Assembly (NCBI GenBank): GCA_963816155.1
Contig: CAWFJE010000009.1
Location: forward strand, 1 to 64,000
Length of the DNA: 64,000 nucleotides
Direction: 5' to 3'
From: JAXGXJ01 sp963816155
GTDB lineage: Bacteria; Actinomycetota; Thermoleophilia; RBG-16-64-13
Shown here: in pieces, positions 9,302-17,092 of the stretch
Layout of the letters: each line of letters begins with the position of its first letter
How positions within the stretch are numbered: the first letter of the stretch is position 1
Translations under genes and position numbers: made by a program
The notes under the pieces: generated by a model
Seen by the model: only the letters and a program-made list of their open reading frames with translations
Database searches by the model: none
Told to the model about the DNA's origin: nothing

Positions 9302-10266
9302 TCGGTCGCCCTCCCCACCAGTTGCACGAAGACTTCCTCCAGACTGGGCTCGTCGACCTCCATGCGCCGTATCCCCAGACCGAAATCGGCAACTACCGCG
9401 GGGATGCGGCGCTGTGCCGAGCCAAGATCGGTGACCATACAGATGAGGGCATCGCCGTTCGACGCCTTGTCGATCGCCGTGACCCAGGGTTCCTCACGGA
9501 GGGCCGACACGAACGAGGACTCGTTCGATCGGTCAGGTTCCGTGCCGTCACCCGTGGCGAGTTCCAGGATGATCTTGTGCCCGCCGAACCGTGCCTTGAG
9601 CTCTCCAATCGACGCCTTCACCACCAACCGCCCCCGATCCAAGATGGCCACGCTGTCGCAGACCCGCTCCACATCGGAGAGGATGTGGGTGGAGAAGAAG
9701 ACGGTCGTGCGGCCGCGAAGCGAGGTGACCATGTCGAGCAACTCCTTGCGCCCGATGGGATCGAGAGCGCTCGTGGGCTCATCCAGCAGGAGCAGCCTGG
9801 GCGCGTTGATGAGAGCCTGCGCCACTCCCAGGCGTTGGCGCATGCCCCGAGAGAACCCTCCGACCCGGCCGTCTTCGTCGCTCAGAGACGCGAGGTCGAG
9901 TAGCACCTCGACACGTTCGTCGAGTATCGAGCCCGCGAGACCGAAGATGTCGCCCGCGAAACGGAGGAACTCCCTAGCAGTCATCCAAGGATAGAATCCC
10001 GGCACGTCGGGAAGAAAACCGATGAGCGCCCGCGCGGACGAGTCGGCCGTCGCGACATCCTTGCCGAAGATCATCGCTTTCCCGGCCGTGGGATGGGCCA
10101 GCCCGGCCAGTATGCGTAGGGCCGTGGTCTTCCCCGCACCGTTCGGACCGAGGAACCCGAAGATCGAGCCCTCGCGGACCGACAGATCGACACCGTCGAG
10201 GGCCTTCCGTTCCTTCCCGAACGTCTTGCTCAGCCCGACCAACTCCAGTGCCGGGACTTCGCTCAC
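9298..10266 (-). CDS. ABC transporter ATP-binding protein
   Basis: 322 aa. Walker A is GPNGAGKTTALRIL (~residue 40). The signature region reads GFSRGMRQRLGVAQAL, with Walker B LLLDEPTSALDP after it and a switch His in FFSTHILSDVERVCD. The ~90-residue C-terminal extension is typical of ATPases that serve ABC-2 permeases. It starts with a GTG whose bases overlap the stop of the upstream membrane-protein gene (GTGA) and ends inside the permease start, giving a tight three-gene unit. The transported compound is unknown. Confidence 0.88.
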   Translation of the reverse strand: MSEVPALELVGLSKTFGKERKALDGVDLSVREGSIFGFLGPNGAGKTTALRILAGLAHPTAGKAMIFGKDVATADSSARALIGFLPDVPGFYPWMTAREFLRFAGDIFGLAGSILDERVEVLLDLASLSDEDGRVGGFSRGMRQRLGVAQALINAPRLLLLDEPTSALDPIGRKELLDMVTSLRGRTTVFFSTHILSDVERVCDSVAILDRGRLVVKASIGELKARFGGHKIILELATGDGTEPDRSNESSFVSALREEPWVTAIDKASNGDALICMVTDLGSAQRRIPAVVADFGLGIRRMEVDEPSLEEVFVQLVGRATD

Positions 10267-10604
10267 TCCTGCTTGCCGCCATAGAGAGTGTCGACGGCGT
10301 CCTCGGCCCGGCGGGAGCGAGCCTCGTCGTCCTCACCACGCGCTGGCCCTCCGTCGGGCGTGTGATCTGTAGGCCGGGGCGCCGCCGGACGGCGACCCGC
10401 GGCAAGGTACACCACCACGCCGATCCAGTTGAGGACGATCACCACGATGGTCCACAGCCACGGCTGGGACTTCGCTTTGCGGCCGGCCCAGATGTCATAG
10501 AGACCCCAGATGATGAACGCCACTTCTACAAGGCCCACGACGCCGAGCGCTATCAGCGCCGGTGTCCCCAGGTCGGAAAGACCGATAGACGAATCTGCAA
10601 ACAT
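10263..10604 (-). CDS. Small membrane protein, PLDc_N-like
   Basis: 113 aa from the ATG at 10604, which follows AAGGAG. Two transmembrane helices: TPALIALGVVGLVEVAFIIW, and one after the SQPWLWTIVVIVLNWIGVVV loop. This is the layout of the phospholipase-D N-terminal (PLDc_N/cardiolipin synthase N-terminal) domain, where W..G...D.W..R is typical. A charged tail (residues ~65-113) follows. The stop overlaps the GTG start of the ABC ATPase, so it is the first gene of the exporter unit and may be an accessory subunit. No catalytic domain is present. Confidence 0.72.
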   Translation of the reverse strand: MFADSSIGLSDLGTPALIALGVVGLVEVAFIIWGLYDIWAGRKAKSQPWLWTIVVIVLNWIGVVVYLAAGRRPAAPRPTDHTPDGGPARGEDDEARSRRAEDAVDTLYGGKQE

Positions 10605-10747
10605 AGGCCGTTCACTCCTTGGCTCGGATCGCGATATCTGAGGCGTGCTCGCGCGTGGAGGCGCACTGCGACCGGCCCCGACTGCCCCGAGATGCCCGGC
10701 TCGACGCACGCACGCCGGGGGTCGGCGCCTTCCACTGTCAGATGGGG

Positions 10748-11173
10748 CTAGTCCTGCAGCTTGCCGAACAACTTCCAGAGCCCGCGGTGGAAACCGTGAA
10801 TGGACTCCACGGGCTGCGCGTACATCATGACACAGGCCTTGCGAACGAACGGGACGTTGTTCGCCTCGCAAAGCGCCACCGCCTCAGGCGAGTCGCACCC
10901 ACTCTGGAGCCACAGGCGCGGGATGCCGGCGTCGATGGCCTCCTGCACCGCGGCGGCGCACTCACTCTTGGGGACGGCGATGATCGCCCCTTCCACCGTG
11001 CCGCCCACGCCGGCTATGCTCGGATCTCCTGGACCGGTGTTCAAATAGACGACGGGGATCGTGTAGCCCTTCTTGGCCAACTCCTCGTTCACCTTCCCGC
11101 CCATCACCGGTGTCTGCGCCGAGAGCCGGACAAGAGCAAGATTCTTGTGGCTGAGAAACTCCTGAGTGGTCAT
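10748..11173 (-). CDS. CoA-binding / YccU-like Rossmann protein
   Basis: About 141 aa. The family pattern is visible: LALVRLSAQTPVMGGKVNEEL, KGYTIPVVYLNTG, GTVEGAIIAVPKSECAAAV, IPRLWLQSGCDS and the Met-rich CVMMYAQPVES. Family members bind CoA through the N-terminal Rossmann fold; in some bacteria they can be CoAlated or help regulate metabolism, but no general activity is established. Two tandem ATG codons (11176, 11173) follow GGAGGAT; the second has the better spacing. It lies 54 bp behind katG on the same strand and may be co-transcribed, which would suit a thiol or oxidative-stress role (inference). Confidence 0.75.
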   Translation of the reverse strand: MTTQEFLSHKNLALVRLSAQTPVMGGKVNEELAKKGYTIPVVYLNTGPGDPSIAGVGGTVEGAIIAVPKSECAAAVQEAIDAGIPRLWLQSGCDSPEAVALCEANNVPFVRKACVMMYAQPVESIHGFHRGLWKLFGKLQD

Positions 11174-11227
11174 CATGGTGATCCTCCATTCATCAGTCAT
11201 CCTGTCCGGCACGCGGAACGCCGGTGA

Positions 11228-13438
11228 TCAGGTAAGGTCGAAACGGTCCAAGCCCATCACCTTATCCCACGCCGCTACGAAATCGTTCACGAACTTCTCC
11301 TCAGAATCCACACACGCGTAGACTTCGGCTATGGCCCGCAACTGGGAGTTCGAACCGAAGATCAGGTCGGCACGGGTGCCGGTCCACTTGAGCTCGCCCG
11401 TTGCGCGGTCGCGGCCCTCGAACACGTCGCCGTCTTCCGCGGTCGGCTTCCATACCGTGCCCATGTCGAGCAGATTCACGAAGAAGTCGCTGCTGAGCGT
11501 CTCCGGCCGCTTGGTGAAGACTCCGTACTGAGACCGTCCGAAGTTGGCATCCAGGACGCGCATACCGCCGAGCAGGACCGTCATCTCGGGCGCCGTCAGC
11601 GTCAGCAACTGCGCCCTGTCGACCAACAGCTCCTCCGCCGATGCCACATACTTGGTCTTGAGATAGTTGCGGAACCCGTCGGCGCGCGGTTCGAGCACGG
11701 CGAACGACACCACGTCGGTCTGCTCCTGCGACGCATCCGTGCGTCCCGGCGCGAAGGGGACGGCCACCTCATGGCCGGCCCTCTTGGCCGCCTGCTCGAC
11801 GCCCGCGCAACCGGCCAGAACGATCAGATCGGCGAGAGACACCTTCTTCCCGCCGGACTGCGCGCTGTTGAACTCCTGCTGGATCCCCTCGAGGGTCTGC
11901 AGCGCCGCCGCGAGTTGAGCCGGCTGGTTGACCTCCCAGTCCTTCTGCGGCGCGAGACGGATGCGCGCGCCGTTCGCTCCGCCGCGTTTGTCCGAGCCAC
12001 GGAAGGTGGAGGCCGAGGCCCAGGCGGTCGAGATCAGTTGGAAGACAGACAGACCTGAGGCAAGGATCTTGCCCTTGAGAACCACGATGTCCTGCGCGTC
12101 GATGAGGTCATGATCGACCGTTGGCACCGGATCCTGCCAGATGAGGTCCTCCGCCGGGACCTCGGGGCCGAGGTAACGCGCGCGGGGGCCCATGTCGCGG
12201 TGGGTCAGCTTGAACCAAGCCCGCGCGAAGGCGTCGGCGAATTCCTCGGGGTTCTCCTGGAAGCGGCGCGCGATGGGCTCGTAGATGGGGTCGAACTTCA
12301 GCGACAGGTCAGCCGTTGTCATCATGGGCCGGTGTTTCTTCACCGGGTCGTGAGCATCGACCACCATGTCTTCTTCGGCCACGTCCTTGGCCAGCCACTG
12401 GTTGGCGCCGGCCGGACTCTTGACCAACTCGTAGTCGTACTTGAACAGGACCTTCAGATAGCCCATATCCCACGTGGTGGGGTTGGGCTTCCAGGCGCCC
12501 TCGATGCCGCTGCCGATCGTATCGCAGCCCTTGCCACTACCGAAGCTGCACCTCCAACCGAGGCCCTGCTCTTCGAGTGGGGCGGCTTCCGGTTCCGGCC
12601 CGACCAGAGCCGTGTCGCCCGCGCCGTGAGCTTTGCCGAAGGTGTGCCCGCCGGCGACGAGCGCCACGGTCTCTTCGTCGTTCATGGCCATGCGCGCGAA
12701 GGTCTCGCGGACGTCGCGACCGGAGGCAACGGGGTCAGGGTTGCCGTCCGGACCCTCCGGGTTCACGTAGATCAGCCCCATCTGCACTGCCGCCAAGGGG
12801 TTCTCCAGATCCCGTTCGCCCGAGTACCGGCTCTGGGGCTTGTCGCTCGTTGCCAGCCATTCGGCCTCTGAGCCCCAGTAGATATCCTCCTGCGGTTCCC
12901 AGACGTCCTCGCGTCCGCCGCCGAAGCCGAAGGTCTTGAATCCCATAGACTCCAGCGCGCAGTTGCCGGCCAGTATCAGGAGGTCGGCCCAGGAGATCTT
13001 CCTGCCGTACTTCTGCTTGATGGGCCAGAGCAGGCGACGGGCCTTGTCGAGATTGACGTTGTCAGGCCAACTGCTCAGGGGAGGAAAACGCTGGCTCCCT
13101 GAGCCCCCGCCGCCGCGGCCGTCGCCCATGCGGTAGGTGCCGGCGCTGTGCCAGGCCATGCGGATGAAGAGCCCTCCGTAGTGACCGTAGTCGGCCGGCC
13201 ACCACTCCTGCGAGTCGGTCATGAGCGCGTAGAGGTCGCGTTTCACGGCCTCCAGGTCAAGCTTCTTGAACTCCTCGGCGTAGTCGAACGCCTCCCCCAT
13301 GGGATCGCTCAGGTCCGAGTTCTGATGAAGGATCCTGAGGTTCAACTGGTTCGGCCACCAGTCCCGGTTCGATGTGCCACCGCCGGCGATGGGTCTGCTC
13401 GTCATGCCGGTCACCGGGCACTTGCTTTGCTCACTCAT
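11228..13438 (-). CDS. katG: Catalase-peroxidase KatG
   Basis: 736 aa, the normal full length for the two-domain enzyme. The distal haem pocket MAWHSAGTYR (residues ~90-100) carries the catalytic Trp and His. LIYVNPEGPDGNPDP carries the Tyr of the Met-Tyr-Trp adduct, and VALVAGGHTFGKAHG the proximal haem His. The C-terminal haemless domain is complete. It removes hydrogen peroxide by catalase and peroxidase reactions in the cytoplasm. The ATG overlaps the stop of the fur-type gene (ATGA), so the two form a coupled peroxide-response operon behind the promoter at 13950-13988. Confidence 0.97.
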   Translation of the reverse strand: MSEQSKCPVTGMTSRPIAGGGTSNRDWWPNQLNLRILHQNSDLSDPMGEAFDYAEEFKKLDLEAVKRDLYALMTDSQEWWPADYGHYGGLFIRMAWHSAGTYRMGDGRGGGGSGSQRFPPLSSWPDNVNLDKARRLLWPIKQKYGRKISWADLLILAGNCALESMGFKTFGFGGGREDVWEPQEDIYWGSEAEWLATSDKPQSRYSGERDLENPLAAVQMGLIYVNPEGPDGNPDPVASGRDVRETFARMAMNDEETVALVAGGHTFGKAHGAGDTALVGPEPEAAPLEEQGLGWRCSFGSGKGCDTIGSGIEGAWKPNPTTWDMGYLKVLFKYDYELVKSPAGANQWLAKDVAEEDMVVDAHDPVKKHRPMMTTADLSLKFDPIYEPIARRFQENPEEFADAFARAWFKLTHRDMGPRARYLGPEVPAEDLIWQDPVPTVDHDLIDAQDIVVLKGKILASGLSVFQLISTAWASASTFRGSDKRGGANGARIRLAPQKDWEVNQPAQLAAALQTLEGIQQEFNSAQSGGKKVSLADLIVLAGCAGVEQAAKRAGHEVAVPFAPGRTDASQEQTDVVSFAVLEPRADGFRNYLKTKYVASAEELLVDRAQLLTLTAPEMTVLLGGMRVLDANFGRSQYGVFTKRPETLSSDFFVNLLDMGTVWKPTAEDGDVFEGRDRATGELKWTGTRADLIFGSNSQLRAIAEVYACVDSEEKFVNDFVAAWDKVMGLDRFDLT

Positions 13439-13923
13439 CTCTTCTCCCTTCCTTCCGGCTCCGGACCGGAGCCGTCTGTCGACCCTTGGCATCGCCTGCA
13501 CAAGCCGCGCAGTTGTACCCTCACCGATTCGACCTCCCCAAGTTCGGCAGACAGGTCCGGAGCCTCCAAGCCGTCGTAGCAGGGGAGGTAGACATCGCGG
13601 ATAAGTCCACAATGAGTACACACGAAGTGATGATGGCGGTCGAGGTTCGCGTCGTACCGTGTGGGTCCTGCGGTGGCGTAGACACGGGCCACAAGCCCCA
13701 AGCCTTCGAGCGCCGCGAGGGTCCGATACACGGTGTCGAGCGAGATGGTCGGTACTCGGGTCCGCACCTTCCGATAGATGGCCTCCGCGTCCGGATGCGC
13801 CTCGCTCCTCGCGATCTCCCTGGTCACCTCCAGCCGCTGGTGGGTCGAACGGAGCCCGCTCTCCCGCAGAGCCTGTGAGAACAAGACGACGCGGTGCTCT
13901 ATTTCAGTCTCTGGAACGGTCAC
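13435..13923 (-). CDS. Fur-family peroxide/metal regulator (FurA/PerR-like)
   Basis: 162 aa. The N-terminal winged helix (RSTHQRLEVTREIARSEAHP, DTVYRTLAALEGLGLVARV) is followed by the metal-binding dimerisation domain with HHHFVCTHCG and a second Cys pair in GLCRRCQG, the structural zinc site. Metal-site residues near residue 90 (RHHH) fit the Fur/PerR group. Because it sits directly in front of and overlaps katG, a PerR or mycobacterial FurA role (peroxide-sensing repressor of itself and katG) is the best guess. The promoter upstream carries an inverted repeat over its -10 box. Iron sensing cannot be ruled out. Confidence 0.88.
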   Translation of the reverse strand: MTVPETEIEHRVVLFSQALRESGLRSTHQRLEVTREIARSEAHPDAEAIYRKVRTRVPTISLDTVYRTLAALEGLGLVARVYATAGPTRYDANLDRHHHFVCTHCGLIRDVYLPCYDGLEAPDLSAELGEVESVRVQLRGLCRRCQGSTDGSGPEPEGREKR

Positions 13924-13949
13924 CGCTTCCCCTGCTCTTGTTGCGAATC

Positions 13950-13988
13950 ATACTTATCTAGTATAGGTCCGCACTACATGATGTGCAA
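13950..13988 (-). promoter_or_regulatory. fur-katG promoter with overlapping operator-like palindrome
   Basis: On the minus strand, TTGCAC (13988-13983), a 17-bp spacer and TATACT (13965-13960) form a good vegetative promoter, with a ~35-nt leader to the fur start. The inverted repeat ATACT-TATCT-AGTAT (13950-13964) covers the -10 box and start region. Its length and AT-rich arms resemble a Fur/PerR box, so autorepression is likely. Confidence 0.7.
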
Positions 13989-14083
13989 GCGATCATCTCT
14001 ACGCCTACAATCGAGTTGGAGCCAACCGAACGGGCGATGTGTCAGACAGGTCGACCAAGTCAGGCCGGCTCCAGAAAGGCGTC

Positions 14084-14329
14084 ATGAGATCCAGGTTCCC
14101 AACCCTCGCGATAATCCTTACCTGCGTGTTCGTCGGCGGGATGAGTCTCGCCCTCTGGGGCTGCGGCTCGGAGCCCACCGCCACGGTCTATTCCGGTGCG
14201 CTGGACGGTGGTGCCGACGACCGGATAGATACCATCTACGTCTTCTTGCCCGATGCGGCGGTGACCATCGCGGTGTGGGCCCCTGTCGATCCCCTGGTGA
14301 TATTGGATGCGCTGGCTCCGGTGGAGTAG
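14084..14329 (+). CDS. Small putative lipoprotein
   Basis: 81 aa from the ATG at 14084 (AAAGG upstream); an earlier ATG at 14039 is possible. The start has charged residues, then a hydrophobic stretch LAIILTCVFVGGMSLAL and a Cys in LWGCGSEPT, a plausible if non-ideal lipobox. The remaining ~50 residues are acidic and resemble no family I recognise (VYSGALDGGADD, IYVFLPDAAVTIAV). It stands alone between the katG unit and the ssb-like fragment. Membrane anchoring is inferred. Confidence 0.5.
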   Translation: MRSRFPTLAIILTCVFVGGMSLALWGCGSEPTATVYSGALDGGADDRIDTIYVFLPDAAVTIAVWAPVDPLVILDALAPVE

Positions 14330-14545
14330 ACGGTATCGCGCTCGAAGAATGACGCTCATGGGTTTGCTCAAAGGACTCTGAGCTAGAACCTCGGTTCCCA
14401 GAACGGCATGGCCGCGGTGAGGAACATGATTCCATCTTTGGTTGTATTCGCCCCTCCTCCCCTTCTCGCTAGGCTGCGGCTCCCGGGCTCGTGATGGAGT
14501 TGATCCCCACGCGAAGGCGAGCGCAACGCAACAAGGAGGAAGGAC

Positions 14546-14686
14546 GTGAACAGCGCGCATCTCATCGGCCGCTTGGCCACCGACGTGGACGTCAAGGAGG
14601 TGAACGGCAGGTCAATGGTGAGCAGCTTCATCCTGGTAGTCGATAGGACCAGTGAAGAGGCGGACTTCGCACTTCTGCGACATTGA
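14546..14686 (+). pseudogene. Truncated single-stranded DNA-binding protein (ssb N-terminus)
   Basis: A GTG at 14546 follows a very strong Shine-Dalgarno (AAGGAGGA). It opens a 46-residue frame beginning NSAHLIGRLATDVDV and continuing VSSFILVVDR, then EEADF. This is the start of an SSB OB-fold, whose usual N-terminus is like MNxVxLIGRLxxDPE with FxLAVDR and ADF. After ADF the similarity stops and a TGA follows five codons later, so about two thirds of the OB-fold and the acidic tail are missing. A second ssb-like piece lies ~600 bp downstream, beyond the toxin-antitoxin pair. Confidence 0.65.
14651..14668 (+). repeat. 18-bp direct repeat, left copy
   Basis: AGTGAAGAGGCGGACTTC occurs here and again at 15370-15387 with one substitution (17/18). 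Both copies encode S-[ED]-E-A-D-F in the same phase of ssb-like reading frames. The toxin-antitoxin pair lies between them. Confidence 0.75.
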
Positions 14687-14741
14687 GTCTAGTCCCGCAC
14701 GCCTGCGAGTCTGCAATCGAAATGAGTAACGCCAGAGCGTC

Positions 14742-14770
14742 TTGACGTTGTGACGTCAATAGTCAATACT
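14742..14770 (+). promoter_or_regulatory. Toxin-antitoxin promoter with operator repeats
   Basis: TTGACG (14742-14747), a 17-bp spacer and AATACT (14765-14770) form a promoter. A perfect inverted repeat TTGACGT-TGTG-ACGTCAA (14742-14759) covers the -35 box, followed by tandem GTCAATA repeats (14755-14768). Such repeats are typical sites for ribbon-helix-helix antitoxins. The antitoxin ATG at 14777 is at the expected +1, implying a leaderless mRNA. Confidence 0.65.
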
Positions 14771-14776
14771 GGTGTC

Positions 14777-15010
14777 ATGACTCAAACATCCAGAAGGAGC
14801 ACGATCTACTTGGATCCAGAGCTGCATCGCGCACTCAGGATCAAAGCGGCGGAGACCGACCGTTCTATATCCGATCTGATAAGCGACGCGGTAAGGTCCG
14901 CCTTGGCCGAGGACGCCGAGGATCTGCAATCGTTCGAAGAGCGTGCTTCAGAGCCCGATCTTCTCTTCGAGACCGTGGTGAGGGCCCTGAAGGCGGATGG
15001 GAAGATATAG
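14777..15010 (+). CDS. Ribbon-helix-helix antitoxin
   Basis: 77 aa from the ATG at 14777. The N-terminal half has the RHH pattern: RRSTIYLDPELHRALRIKAA (beta strand, helix A), then SISDLISDAVRSAL (helix B). The C-terminal half is acidic (EDAEDLQSFEERASEPDLLF), as expected for the part that wraps the toxin. It overlaps the toxin gene by 14 bp, which is typical of type II pairs. It should repress its own promoter through the repeats at 14742-14768. An earlier in-frame ATG at 14750 lies inside the promoter and is less likely. Confidence 0.82.
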   Translation: MTQTSRRSTIYLDPELHRALRIKAAETDRSISDLISDAVRSALAEDAEDLQSFEERASEPDLLFETVVRALKADGKI

Positions 15011-15257
15011 GATCTTCATCAAGCCGTCCGCCGTGCGGGAGATTGAGGGGATCGCCGAGAAGAAACAGCGACAACAGATTGTCGCGAAGATCGAGACGCT
15101 AGGTGACAACCCTCGCCCGCGGGGCTGCGAGAAGCTGACCGGCCGCGAACAATACCGCGTGCGGCAAGGTGCCTATCGGATCGTCTACGCGGTTGAGGAC
15201 GACCGCCTAGTGGTGTATGTGGTCAAGGTGGATCATCGAAGCAGCGTCTACCGGTAG
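14997..15257 (+). CDS. RelE/ParE-family toxin
   Basis: 86 aa, the normal size for the family. Recognisable elements: YRIFIKPSAVREIEGIAEKKQRQQIV at the start (quoted in part), NPRPRGCEKLTGREQYRVRQ in the middle, then YRIVYAVEDDRLVVYVVKV and the terminal HRSSVYR. The RVRQGxYRIVY segment and basic C-terminus match ribosome-dependent RelE mRNA interferases, although ParE-like gyrase toxins share the fold. It overlaps the RHH antitoxin and is therefore translationally coupled. Toxicity is inferred from the family. Confidence 0.85.
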   Translation: MGRYRIFIKPSAVREIEGIAEKKQRQQIVAKIETLGDNPRPRGCEKLTGREQYRVRQGAYRIVYAVEDDRLVVYVVKVDHRSSVYR

Positions 15258-15276
15258 ATGCCATTGACGGATCGGG

Positions 15277-15447
15277 TTGCTCAAGGCTCGTCCACGTCCT
15301 CCACTCGGACGGCTCATCGACGGGAAGAATCCAGTCGTCGACGAGCGAATGGCCGGCTTCCTGGCAGTGAGTGATGAGGCGGACTTCTTCCGCATCAATG
15401 TCGCGGCCGACAGGCCCGCACTCTGCGCGGAAACTCCTAGTAGGAGT
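15277..15447 (+). pseudogene. Second ssb-like remnant
   Basis: An open frame here reads GRLIDGKNPVV, then MAGFLAVSDEADFFRINVA and RPALCAE. The order GRL - F.LAV - ADFFRI - A..CAE matches the first two thirds of an SSB OB-fold. It has no convincing start and runs into unrelated sequence and the convergent phosphoesterase gene. It may be the missing continuation of the fragment at 14546, or a second degraded copy. The similarity is judged by eye only. Confidence 0.4.
15370..15387 (+). repeat. 18-bp direct repeat, right copy
   Basis: Partner of 14651-14668 (17/18 identical), in the second ssb-like remnant. Joining the two fragments at this repeat keeps the reading frame and would restore a longer SSB-like sequence. 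Confidence 0.7.
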
Positions 15448-16020
15448 TTATCCTTCCACCACCACGATCTGCGCGGCCACCCGCGCGGGGGCCCGAGCGG
15501 CAGCGACCGGCCCATCGCCGTCCTCGAGCGCAATGCGCAGGAACGCCATCGTGCGCGGCCGTCCGTAACGTCTCGGCCCGGCCGAGCCCGGGTTAAGGAA
15601 CAGGACTCCATCCCGCTCTTCCATCAGAGGTTGATGGCTGTGTCCAAAGACGACGACGTCGGGCGCGGACGCGCCCGATCCCAGGCTCGCGACCTCATCC
15701 CGCAGGCGCCCACCCACGTGGCCCACCAGAATCCGCGCTCCGCCCAGCTCCACCTCGGCTCTGGTTGGAAGGGCGTCGGCCCAAGGGCCCGCGTCGCAGT
15801 TGCCACGCACGACCGTCAGGGGCGCGATGCCGCCGAGCTGGGTGAGTAGCCCGGCCGAGCAGACATCACCGGCGTGGACGATGTGGTCCACGCCGCTCAG
15901 CAACTCCTTGACCTCCGGGTACAGATGGTTGTGCGTATCAGAGATCACCCCGATGACGAGGAGCGCCTGCTCACCCGGCATGGACGCACCCTTCGAGGAG
16001 GGCGCTGACGACTTCGTCAA
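15448..16020 (-). CDS. Metallophosphoesterase, YfcE/MJ0936 family
   Basis: 190 aa. The dimetal-site motifs occur in order: GVISDTHNHL, DHIVHAGDV, VVRGNCD, LVGHVGG, VVFGHSHQP and LFLNPGSA. YfcE-type enzymes hydrolyse small phosphodiesters or phosphomonoesters; the natural substrate is usually unknown. The reading frame can start with TTG at 16020, overlapping the gnd stop (TTGA), or at the ATG at 15981, which gives a normal family N-terminus. Either way it is directly behind gnd and probably co-transcribed. It converges on the ssb-like remnant. Confidence 0.88.
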   Translation of the reverse strand: MTKSSAPSSKGASMPGEQALLVIGVISDTHNHLYPEVKELLSGVDHIVHAGDVCSAGLLTQLGGIAPLTVVRGNCDAGPWADALPTRAEVELGGARILVGHVGGRLRDEVASLGSGASAPDVVVFGHSHQPLMEERDGVLFLNPGSAGPRRYGRPRTMAFLRIALEDGDGPVAAARAPARVAAQIVVVEG

Positions 16021-16937
16021 CGCTCGCCCTCGGCAGCCGCCGGGACCTCGTGACCGCCGAACTGTCCCCTCAGGGCCGAAAGAAGACGCGCCGCGTACCC
16101 GATCTCGTCCCGGCTATCGAAACGCGCGTTGAGCGCGGCGGCTATGACCGGCGCCGGGACACCCTGGTCGATGGCTTCGAGGACCGTCCAGCGCCCCTCA
16201 CCCGAATCGTGAACCACGGGGGCGACGGCGCTCAGCGTGGGGTCGGGGTCGAGGGCGCGTGCGGCCAGATCGAGCAGCCAAGACCGGATCACACTTCCTT
16301 CTCGCCAGAGTTCGGCCACCTGGTGCAGGTCCAGAGCGAATTCTTCCTTGGAGCGCAGAAGGGCGAAGCCCTCGGCATAAGCCTGCATCATGCCGTATTC
16401 GATGCCGTTGTGGACCATCTTGGTGAAGTGCCCCGAGCCGGTGGGACCGACGTGACCCCAGCCGGTCTCCCGGCCGGGAGCCAGTGTCTCTATCAAGGGT
16501 CGGACGATCCCCACCGCCTCAGCAGATCCCCCGACGCTCATGCTGTAGCCATACTCGCGTCCCCAGATGCCTCCACTCGTACCCGCGTCGACGAAGTGGA
16601 CGCCACCTTCTGAGAGCAGAGCGGCCCGCCGCATGGAGTCGCGATAGTAGGAGTTGGCGGCATCAACCAGCACGTCTCCAGCCTCCAACAGGCCGCCCAG
16701 TTCCGCAACGGCCTCCTCGGTCGCGTCGCCTGCTGGAAGCACGGTCCAGACCACCCGCGGCTTGGTGAGCATCCCCACCAACTCAGCCCGCGACCAGGAG
16801 GGTGAGGCTCCCTCCCGGGCCAAGTCCTCCACCGGGCCGGGAGAGCGGTTGCTCACCACCACACGATGCCCTCCGGATAGCAGGCGGCGCGCCATGTTGG
16901 CACCCATCCTGCCCAGTCCCACGAAGCCCGTCTCCAT
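16017..16937 (-). CDS. 6-phosphogluconate dehydrogenase, short (YqeC/GndA-like) type
   Basis: 306 aa, typical of the short NAD-preferring class rather than the ~470-aa enzyme. The Rossmann motif GFVGLGRMGANMARRL is at the N-terminus. The substrate signature VDAGTSGGIWGREYGYSM is near residue 117, and the catalytic region HFTKMVHNGIEYGMMQAYAEG near 170 includes Lys and the N-G-I-E-Y element. The C-terminal all-alpha domain is complete. It converts 6-phosphogluconate to ribulose 5-phosphate with CO2 release. No other pentose-phosphate gene is adjacent. Confidence 0.9.
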   Translation of the reverse strand: METGFVGLGRMGANMARRLLSGGHRVVVSNRSPGPVEDLAREGASPSWSRAELVGMLTKPRVVWTVLPAGDATEEAVAELGGLLEAGDVLVDAANSYYRDSMRRAALLSEGGVHFVDAGTSGGIWGREYGYSMSVGGSAEAVGIVRPLIETLAPGRETGWGHVGPTGSGHFTKMVHNGIEYGMMQAYAEGFALLRSKEEFALDLHQVAELWREGSVIRSWLLDLAARALDPDPTLSAVAPVVHDSGEGRWTVLEAIDQGVPAPVIAAALNARFDSRDEIGYAARLLSALRGQFGGHEVPAAAEGER

Positions 16938-17092
16938 CGGAAGCCTCCTTGTCGCAGCCGGTTGTCACATCGCGCGCCAGATCTTCCGAGTGCCACAGCA
17001 GTGCCAGCCCCAAGGCGCCGAGCACGCGCGTAGACACTACGTTCCCTCAGCCGGTCGAGAGCAACCGTCTCGACCCTCCGCCGACCCCCCGC

